Shown piece after piece: positions 56,438 to 64,000 of a stretch of 64,000 nt of DNA. A program made the position numbers and the translations under genes. Where the stretch lies: positions 62,001-126,000 of the forward strand of contig JBBPTG010000029.1 of the NCBI GenBank assembly GCA_038093975.1. The letters are read 5' to 3'. The notes beneath the pieces are model-generated. The model did no database searches and was not told the DNA's origin. It saw only the letters and a list, made by a program, of their open reading frames with translations. Origin of the DNA: Chalciporus piperatus. Its lineage: Eukaryota; Basidiomycota; Agaricomycetes; Boletales; Boletaceae. Every line of letters starts with the position of its first letter. Positions within the stretch are counted from its first letter, which is position 1.

Positions 56438-59400
56438 TCATGATCTTTTCAGCCATCCCTTTAACAGGGACTTCAATTTGGACTCTCTCCCCGCGACCTT
56501 CGTCTCTTTCCCAACCGGTTCCAACTTGGGACCGAATCCATTGCCCGCGAAAGTGCTCGCCTCCTGCAGTCTGGCAGCCTCGAGAAACTTGAGCGCAGCG
56601 TCCCCCGTACCAGCAGGGGCCGTTTGAGGTCGACGTCGTTTTGCCTGCGTCGAAGTTGCAGATGTGATCGCGATCGTCAACTCAGGTAGATGCTCTGTTG
56701 TCGATGCAGTGTTGGGACGGCTCTTGTTCAGTACCGCTCGCGGGGGAATAGTTGGGTTCAATTTCGTGGGCACTGGGGAAGATACAGGCGCAGGAGCGGG
56801 CACAGACCTATGATTGTCGTTCTTCTTCATACTCGCTTGTTGCTGCCATGCAGCTGCAGGAGTAGAAACGATTGTCACAGGCGATTGTGTCTGATATGGA
56901 CCCTTGCCCGCCGTCGTGCTCAGCATCCTGAGCGTAGAGGGTGAATGAGGTCTCGAGTTCGCGGCTGTTGAACCTGAAAGAGGAACATTCGCAGCCACCA
57001 GATTCGCCCGCGATACGACCGGGGGTGTGATAGTCAGGAGTGGAACAGAAAACATCAGAGGCGTTCCCTTATCGGGTTCGTGCGCATGCGTCGGGGGAGC
57101 CTGAGTGATGGTATGTCCACAATGCGCACAGTGATGCACGTCTGTGTGCGCAGGCATATGCACCATCCCATTCGGTTTTGCAACCGGCAAAGGTTCTTCA
57201 ATCGTCAGAGGCGACAATGAGAGGGAGGTCGAAGATGCAGAAGAGGTAGTTGCTGGTACAGTACTGAACGAGGCGTAAGATGCAGTCGTGGCGGTCGTCA
57301 ATGTCGAGCTCCCAGTACCAGGACGAGAAGAGGGACGCGGGGTCGTACGTCGATGTAGTTTCTCATCATCCTCTGAGGTCTCCGTTGCGGTGAGGAATGC
57401 ACTCTGGTTCCGGTGTTGATGTGGATGGTGGATATCATAGATGTTTGCTCGGCTGATACCCTCCGAATCGTCCTCAGAAGTGTCGGCGACGGATTCCTTG
57501 AGCGCCGAAGGTCGTGGGACGAAAGGTTCACCGTGAAGACGGACGACGGAAGGGAGAGAGCCAGGTGCACTCGAAGAAGTCGCTGTACTGGCACTGGTTA
57601 TAAGGCTGGGCGTAGAGTCCCCCCTGCGCTGAGACGGCGTAACTACACGGAGGGCCTTTTCTCTTTCCTGCAAAATGAGAGTCTGTAGATCAGGGACATC
57701 TTTCCTGGGCACCTGACGAGGAGGTGGAGTAACGATGGTGAGATCGATGAATGCAGATGAGTGGGCAGATGCGTTAGAGATGGGCGTCAACGTGCTCTGA
57801 CTGCCCTGTGTCACGGTACTGGTCCCAGTGCTGTCCGTGCCGAACCCACTTTCGACACCTTTGCTTCCCTTCTTCTTGCCCTTCTTGCCCGTCCCTGAGT
57901 CCATGTATACAGGAATTGGCTCGGTCTTCGATTTCTCTCGTTTGGGGATGTGGAATGAAGGCACAGACATGAACTGAAACGTGGATCGTCGTCCTTTGCG
58001 GGGAGGTACCTCTTCTAGAGTCGGCGTGGAGGTACCGGATAGCGCTCCCCTGGCTGACAAGCCATTGAATGCCAGCCGACTCTCCGGACGAGGTGGGACA
58101 TCCTCGACGGCAGGTGGAGGATTGGTCAGGGTGGCTACGATCGTCGACGTGGACACACGCCCGTCTTCCGTGCTCTTCTCCTGCGCATCGACAACACCGA
58201 CCACCGCAGCTTTTCCATCCCCTGAGCCCTTTGACCTCCACCGTAGCAACGATGTCCTCCGTTGATGATTCTGAGGTTTCTCCTCCTTGACAACTGGAGG
58301 TGCAGGACGAGATTTCGTCAGCTTCCGCCTTCGCGGAGCTGGAGGCGGCGACACCTCCACTATATCTGATATTCGCACCATACGCACGTTTCGCTTCACC
58401 CCAGCATTTTGACCATCCTCGGCCAGGCCCGTCTCGTCCTCCAAGTCGCGCTCGACGACTTCGATGCCCGTACGCGCAAGCGTGGACAAAAGGTCCTCGA
58501 GGCTCTGCGTGTGCAGGACAGACACGCGAGGATTCTGGGCGCTTCCATCTCCGGTATCTCCCTGCTCTTTTCCGCGCCCGGATTCGTCCCTCTCAGAATC
58601 GGAAAGATCATAAAAGAGCGTGTTTCCGCTCGCTTCGGACATGGTGGAAAGGCGACCCATCGAGTTTTTGGGCGATAGTGGATTGAGAGAGCCTTCTTGA
58701 GAGAGCCGATTCACCGCCTCAAGGAGGCTGAGTCTCATACCACCGCTCGAGAGACGCTCCGGGAACGATTTTCTTCTGCGGAGATGGGGACGGGGACGAG
58801 CTGGAGGAAGTTCGTTAATGTCGGGCGTTGCAGATGATGGTGCTGAGGAGGGAGGGTCGGGAACGGAGACCTGAGTCTCCTTGAGAGGGAAACTAACTTC
58901 GTCGTCCGAGGAGGTAAACGAGAAGAAGGTATTCGTGGAAGATTTGGGCGAGATCAAAGGCTGAGCAGTGAGTAGAGATCGTGGGGGAGTGTTTGGACGG
59001 GAAGGCGGTCTTTTGGGTGAAGATGGGCGGGACAGTACGGAAAGCTTAGAAGGTTGCAAAGATATGGCATGAATGACTGCGGATACCGGAGGTGAAGCTG
59101 GTTGAGAGTGCGGTAGGGGTATGGACCGCGGATCTTGGTCTGGGTCGTGTCCAGGCCGGTTCGAACTGGATGACGAAGGGGAAACGTTTGGCGGGAGAGC
59201 ACTTGATGAAGGTACTTCTGGCGCCTTTGGACGTGGGGAGATGCTCTGAGTCCGTACTGGAGAGGGCCTGGGTATCGGGGTGTCCGTGAAAGTGACACGA
59301 TTAGGTGGAGCAGGGAGCTCCTTCTCCTTCTCTTTCCCTTTTGATTGCTTTGCCTTCTTCTTCCGAAACTCTTTCGCGCTGAGAGGCATCACCACTGCAG

Positions 59401-60303
59401 GCGATGCCAATGCAAGCCTCGAGAACTTTGGGATCGTAGCAGGGCCAAATGGAGACGACGACATCCAATTCGAAGCAGGATCACGTGACGTAGAGGGTGA
59501 CTGCTTAGCATTCTGAGCTTCGGCGTGGTTCGATTGTACAGATAGATGAGTTGTAGAAGATGCAGGAGAGGTTGGTTGTGACGAGGCCCGTGAATAGACC
59601 TGAGGAATCGAGGAATGCTGTGGTGGCGAAGGTGTGTATTGGGTAGGAAGTGATGCCGAACGGGAGTGACCAGAAGTTGTTCGTGCTCGCGGCGGAGCTG
59701 CAACAGACGGCGATACCGATCTTTCGTTCCCAGGTAGCTCTGAGGAGGTTGCTGCTCGACCAAAGAAGCTCTTACCGCCCAACGATTTCGATAAGTGCGC
59801 GGAATTCCCGTGACCCTGGGACGACGCTGTCCCGATCGCACTGGTCGGCAATGAAACCGAGGACGTACTACCCTCAGCTCCCTCCACCAGCATCGACCCA
59901 TTGCCAGATCCGTAACCCGTTCCGTACCCGGATCCCGAGGCTGCTTGGGAGACGACGGAGGTTGATGACTGAGAACGCGTGTGATCGAGCTCATGAGAAC
60001 TTTTGCCGCGAGGTTCACCGTGCGACTCCTCGGAAGACCCAGAGATGATGGTTGGCAAAGTTGAGAAGGCAGGTCCAGCAAGTGGTGAGGAACGCAACGG
60101 GCGCGTGTGCATCGCCGTAGGTGGAGCTGGGGGTTGCCACATCGAGCCAGCGCGCATGCGAGCCTACAGTGAGGCAGAATGAGTGTGTGTGAGTGACTTA
60201 TGGGTTACGGGAATGACATCCGGCTCGTGGCGAAGCGAGCTGAGGAGTTGGATAGCAATGAATCTGAGATACTTACCTGCGCAGATACCGTGGCTTGGGC
60301 CAT
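56438..60303 (-). CDS. large intrinsically disordered protein, about 1250 aa
   Basis: A first exon of nine codons, MAQATVSAQ (60277-60303), joins in phase through a normal intron to an uninterrupted exon of 3.7 kb, which is unusual for this window. The protein is rich in Ser, Pro, Thr and charged residues throughout and full of SP/TP sites, such as SKSLGGKSFFGRAATS, RRKSFPERLSSGGMRLSLLE and RKGRRSTFQFMSVPSFHIPK. A short Cys/His piece, HHCAHCGHTITQAPPTHAHE, might bind a metal. It ends with a basic amphipathic helix, KLKSLLKGWLKRS, stop 56438-56440. No folded enzyme domain is visible. It may be a scaffold or signalling protein at the membrane or cytoskeleton, but this is only inference. Confidence 0.75.
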
Positions 60304-61976
60304 CGTGAGTGCTGACAGCTGGAGACAGACCGGCCAACTCCTGGAAGGTGGCCAGGGAGGGGAAGAAAGACTGACGAGAGGATGGATCCAAGCGAGTTTG
60401 TCGTTTTGATAAGTAGCAAGGTTAGTAAAACAAAAACCCTGAGGGTCCAGGCAAGTTGGATGAACGCGCGAATGGACTGGCCACTCCCGCCAGACTTGCC
60501 TCGAGGCTGGATGTCGTACCTGAACCTAAACTTGTACGAGCCATTACATTCTCATCGCTCACCGCTTCTTCCCGACGGCCAGCGAATCCATCAAACCAGC
60601 GGGCATAGCCCGTCTGTCATTCTTGGACCGGGGCTGCCAAGGTCATGCAGTAAGCGGAACTCTCGAGGATTTACCTCCGTTTACGATCTGAATCTCGAAA
60701 ATTTTGCATGCCCATCGCACAATGTTTTTCTCACTCGGCCTACTAGTATACCCAAGGTCATGTATCGCTTCCGCAGATCCTTGTTCAATGTTGCTCACTA
60801 GTCGGTCATCCGTTGGGAGAAAACCCGTTCCGAGTGCCGCTGGCCCAGCCCCAAGATAATATCCCTGGATCCACCCCACTGGCACGACGTATCTATGAAT
60901 GCGTCCCTGCTGTTCAAGGCCTTCTTCCGTATAGTCGGATCCACAACCAGCCGCAAAACCAGGCACGATACAATCGAGTCGAATCGTTCTAGTATGATTC
61001 TAGTCAGCATCCGATGCAGGTCCGCGGGCTTGGCTCGAAGACATATCGTCATGGATGCACAGGTACTTTTTCATTGAAAAGTCGTGTTCTCAGAGACTCA
61101 GATTCTGCGCGAACAGGTACCTTGAAGGTCCCGACTTGGACGAGTTGCCATCAGCAAAGGAGAACCCTCATGTGACGTAGAGTTCATGTGAGTTGTGAAA
61201 TTGTCCGAGTCCTACTAGCCTCCCGCCAATAGAATGAACTGCCCTTCAATTCAGACTTGTCACCCATGGGCCATCGCCATCTCCTGCCGAGCCGTGTCTG
61301 CACTGCTTGGGTGCCTGCAGGGTTTATTCTCGGCACCCCCTTTGTCCGGCCTGTCTCCACCAGCTGAAACCGGACAAAGTTGATCACTGGGTAATCTCCC
61401 GTGTACATGCGAAGTGCACGGAAATCGCGCTGATGACGAATCTGAAATAGTTCTGATCGTGCTATTCTTGTCCGTAATGAGGCCATTGTTCAGTATGTTG
61501 ACAAGACGGGCGAGTAGAGATTGTGACATCTCTGAGGGAGATCATCCATGTCTTCGCCAGAGAATTCCTTGAGTAATCACTGAACTGAATTACTACCCTG
61601 ATGAACCACTTCTCCAGGTCGTGTCTATCTTCCTCTGTTCCCCGAGAATGGCAGTTGGTATGGACGAGTTCTTGCTGATGACCGTCACGATATCTTGTCG
61701 GTTTTCTGAAGCGACATGTGGATTCGACAAGTACTTCCACAATCCAGTGCGAGCGGTGTCAAACCGCACGACGTAACCCTGGAAGTTTGGAAGGCATCTA
61801 GCAGTACGTACGGCAACTTGGAACTCGTTCTGGACATGCCATAGGCACTGGTGGACACAATCGCAAGGATCATCGAGCGGCGACACGACCAATGTGTCTC
61901 ATCCGGTTCCCGGGCATACTTACGTGGAATGACCACAAACTTTGTCAACTACCAATCGATTTCACATGTGGGATAG
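60304..61976. other. probable decayed minus-strand coding sequence
   Basis: Protein-like minus-strand segments occur: LDDPCDCVHQCLWHVQNEFQ and YVVRFDTARTGLWKYLSNPH (61593-61892), DFRALRMYTGDYPVINFVRF (61184-61486), and VVPVGWIQGYYLGAGPAALG (60643-60966). They are in different frames and I could not join them into one gene. No family was recognised. It could be one broken gene or an intron-rich gene that I failed to model. Confidence 0.35.
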
Positions 61977-63363
61977 AATGGCACGCTTTACTACAGCGGT
62001 TTGTCTCGCGACACACAGTTGTGGAGGACACTGTATGCGAGTGCTCGGTTGCCTCGCCCACCTGGACCATTCTTATGGCAATCTACTCGCTCTCTCGAAC
62101 GCACCTCGGTCCACTCAGAACGTGTTGCCCGTACTTGGACCTCGCAGTCCGTCAACATTGTCTCGCCGCCGCGGATCAATGGTCCGACGCTACCCGCAAC
62201 CGGCCTAAGGTCAACACATGCCTTTCTCTTCGGAAAATTGCTTATCTGGTACGACGAGGGCCAAGTTCTCTCTGAGGATATCGAAACAGGGCACTCGAGC
62301 TTGTCCTCTGTCGACTCCTAACGGACTGTGGGTTCTTCTCGCTCTACGTAGGGCTAACGATCCTCAAACGCACGTATAGTCTTCTTTCACCGGTCGATCT
62401 TCATTGATGTCTTTTTCTAGCAAGCTTTTGGTGTTCTCCCTCGACGACGATATGAGCTCAACATTGGGTCCTGTGACTCACGAAATGAACCTCCCGGCAG
62501 CGGTGTGGCATTTCCCCCTCTCTTTCACCACTTCGCTCTTGTATCTTGATGGTCCACACGGCGTTGCTCCTACGATCATCGACCTTCGGACGTATGCTCT
62601 ATATAGATTCCCGCCATCTCATTTTAGTCCTATGGGTACCGACACAAGCGTCGAGTTCCAGGATCTCATCAGTTCCATGCTCCCACCGGACAAACCTTCA
62701 ACGCAAGTAGTGCTCTCAGGGCCATATATCGTTTCCTTGCGAAATTTCATGTCCTTGGGCACGCTCGTCCAGATATACGTTGTCCCCACTTTACCCTCAA
62801 CCGACTCTACCATGGGTGAACTTCACGTCACTCATGAAGCCCTCGCTCGCGGAACCCTTCATGATCCTGGAGAAATCCCCTTCCTACTTAGGCCGCTTCG
62901 CGATCCCGTCGTTGACCCCCTCACTGGTGATACCACTCTGAGATTCCTCCGCACGCACAGCGGGCTCACCGGATACGAGACTACCTTCTTCTGCGTCGAC
63001 TTCACGATCCCAGCCACGGGCCCCAGTTCCACACAACCCCTTCCCTTGATGCTCAATATACAAGAACTTTTTGTTGTTCATGGGGAAACAGTGAGTGTCG
63101 ATCTGTATGCTTCTGGTGAGGGACATGGGAGGGGGATTATCCTCTCCTTCCATGATGAGAATGGTCGCTACGAATGTTGTAAATTCTCGATTGACGCCAG
63201 TGGGGAGACATGTACGGTTGTAGTCGGTGATACGACATCGGCCCCTCCTGAATACTACTTGGTCTCACCTGAACATCAATTCGATGGTGTTAGGGGAAGG
63301 ATCTCCTATCGAGATTGGATTCTAGAAGAAACAACCCAAGTTAAAGTGTTTGATCTCCAGTAG
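61977..63363 (+). CDS. F-box-like protein, 5'-truncated
   Basis: An F-box-like family of Agaricomycetes is indicated by SRDTQLWRTLYASARLPRPP, then GPFLWQSTRSLERTSVHSER and VARTWTSQSVNIVSPPRING near the 5' end. After an unclear junction come DCGFFSLYVGLTILKRT, spliced by GTATAG...TTTTCTAG to KLLVFSLDDDM, and then one long exon with beta-propeller-like repeats, ending EETTQVKVFDLQ at TAG 63361-63363. The F-box itself is not found. An in-frame stop sits at 61974, just before the first recognisable part. The frame between 62230 and 62330 changes without a good intron. It is probably a truncated or decayed gene, though the last exon is intact. Confidence 0.55.
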
Positions 63364-64000
63364 CTTTCTTTGTGTATCCAAGGGTAGAAGTCAATGGGTT
63401 ATTAGAGACTTTACCTCTGATCTGAAAACGACCACTTCATGGAGATCCAACCAAAGAAGACGTTACAGATTACCACTGCCAATCTCCTCTTCGTGTTCTC
63501 GTATTCCATCTACATTCTACGACCTAGGGCGAGAGTTGATTGTGCCTGGAGACTGGATCATGCGCATACATGCGTGTTTACTACTTGGCGACCGACTCCC
63601 CAAGCCTTGTAATATCCCACTGTCGTATGCGACAAACAACTCAGTGAACATCCGGTACATATTTGCGACTTGATTGGTGCATCATTCCGGTCTGCCTGCG
63701 AGAGACCGCTTGTGGCCCCGCCGTGATTTCTGGCAGATTAGAAAGAGGATAAATGCGAAGAGCATCCTTTCCAGTATTCGGGCGACTAACGCTTCGTTAC
63801 ATCAATAAATATCTAGGTGATATAGGGTTTGAGTTGAGCAAGGGAAAGACTGCGCACGAGTGGTCTGTCGTCCGTCCTGTGGGTCTCTGCGACAGTTAAG
63901 TGGCAGGACCAGTGAACACGCCTAGTAGATTGTGCATATCGCCGTCTCAGAAGGGTCCCGACATTCCATGATCGGATGACGTCAGTCCGATCGCAGTCTG
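63364..64000. other. 3' flank, nothing recognised
   Basis: The remaining bases to the window end show no gene or repeat that I can support. Confidence 0.4.

Noticed and set aside
58300..58686. Plus-strand open frames inside the large disordered gene
   Set aside because: They are antisense shadows of a GC-rich Ser/Pro-rich coding exon, without motifs or starts of their own.
61985..62000. TACAGCGGTTTG, like the tip of the mariner inverted repeat
   Set aside because: Only about 12 bases match, the sequence then differs, and no inverted partner or transposase piece is nearby.
1..64000. tRNA, rRNA or CRISPR array
   Set aside because: No T-loop-like signature in a cloverleaf context, no rRNA core sequence and no regularly spaced repeats were noticed. 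A tool-based scan was not possible.

Overview
The window looks like nuclear DNA of a filamentous basidiomycete, most likely an Agaricomycete. Coding regions are cut by many 50-70 nt introns. Gene families include F-box proteins of the mushroom type, DUF6534 membrane proteins, multi-intron P450s and a fungal UbiA prenyltransferase, next to standard fungal housekeeping genes. I saw no rRNA, tRNA or CRISPR. All assignments come from reading translations and splice sites by eye, so exon borders are models.

Layout. 0-7.5 kb: a decayed 3' end of a short-chain dehydrogenase (SDR), an M20 amidohydrolase, an F-box gene split by a Tc1/mariner relic, and an intact SDR related to the remnant. 7.7-17.5 kb: a compact housekeeping block (QCR8, OST4, a small cysteine-rich protein, an HCS1-type helicase, an AAA ATPase, a LYR-motif protein). 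17.5-34 kb: an accessory region with decayed and intact P450s, an alpha/beta hydrolase, a DUF6534 protein, a methyltransferase with a damaged 5' end, an unrecognised gene between direct repeats, and an acyltransferase. 34.6-45.3 kb: PQ-loop protein, mitochondrial ferredoxin, UbiA prenyltransferase, DGK1, and divergent RPS22 and RPS17. 48-54.6 kb: urea transporter DUR3 behind a cluster of GATA sites, then a DHA2-type MFS transporter. 54.9-64 kb: a short orphan protein, a 1250-residue disordered protein, decayed sequence and a 5'-truncated F-box-like gene.

Together. QCR8, ferredoxin and probably the LYR protein act in mitochondria. RPS22 and RPS17 are cytosolic ribosomal proteins. OST4 and DGK1 act at the ER. 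Methyltransferase, P450, acyltransferase and UbiA lie within 15 kb and could belong to a terpenoid or meroterpenoid pathway, but no synthase or cyclase is present and housekeeping genes sit between them.

Most notable: the Tc1/mariner relic whose removal restores the F-box reading frame, the direct-repeat-flanked orphan gene, and four GC-AG introns.
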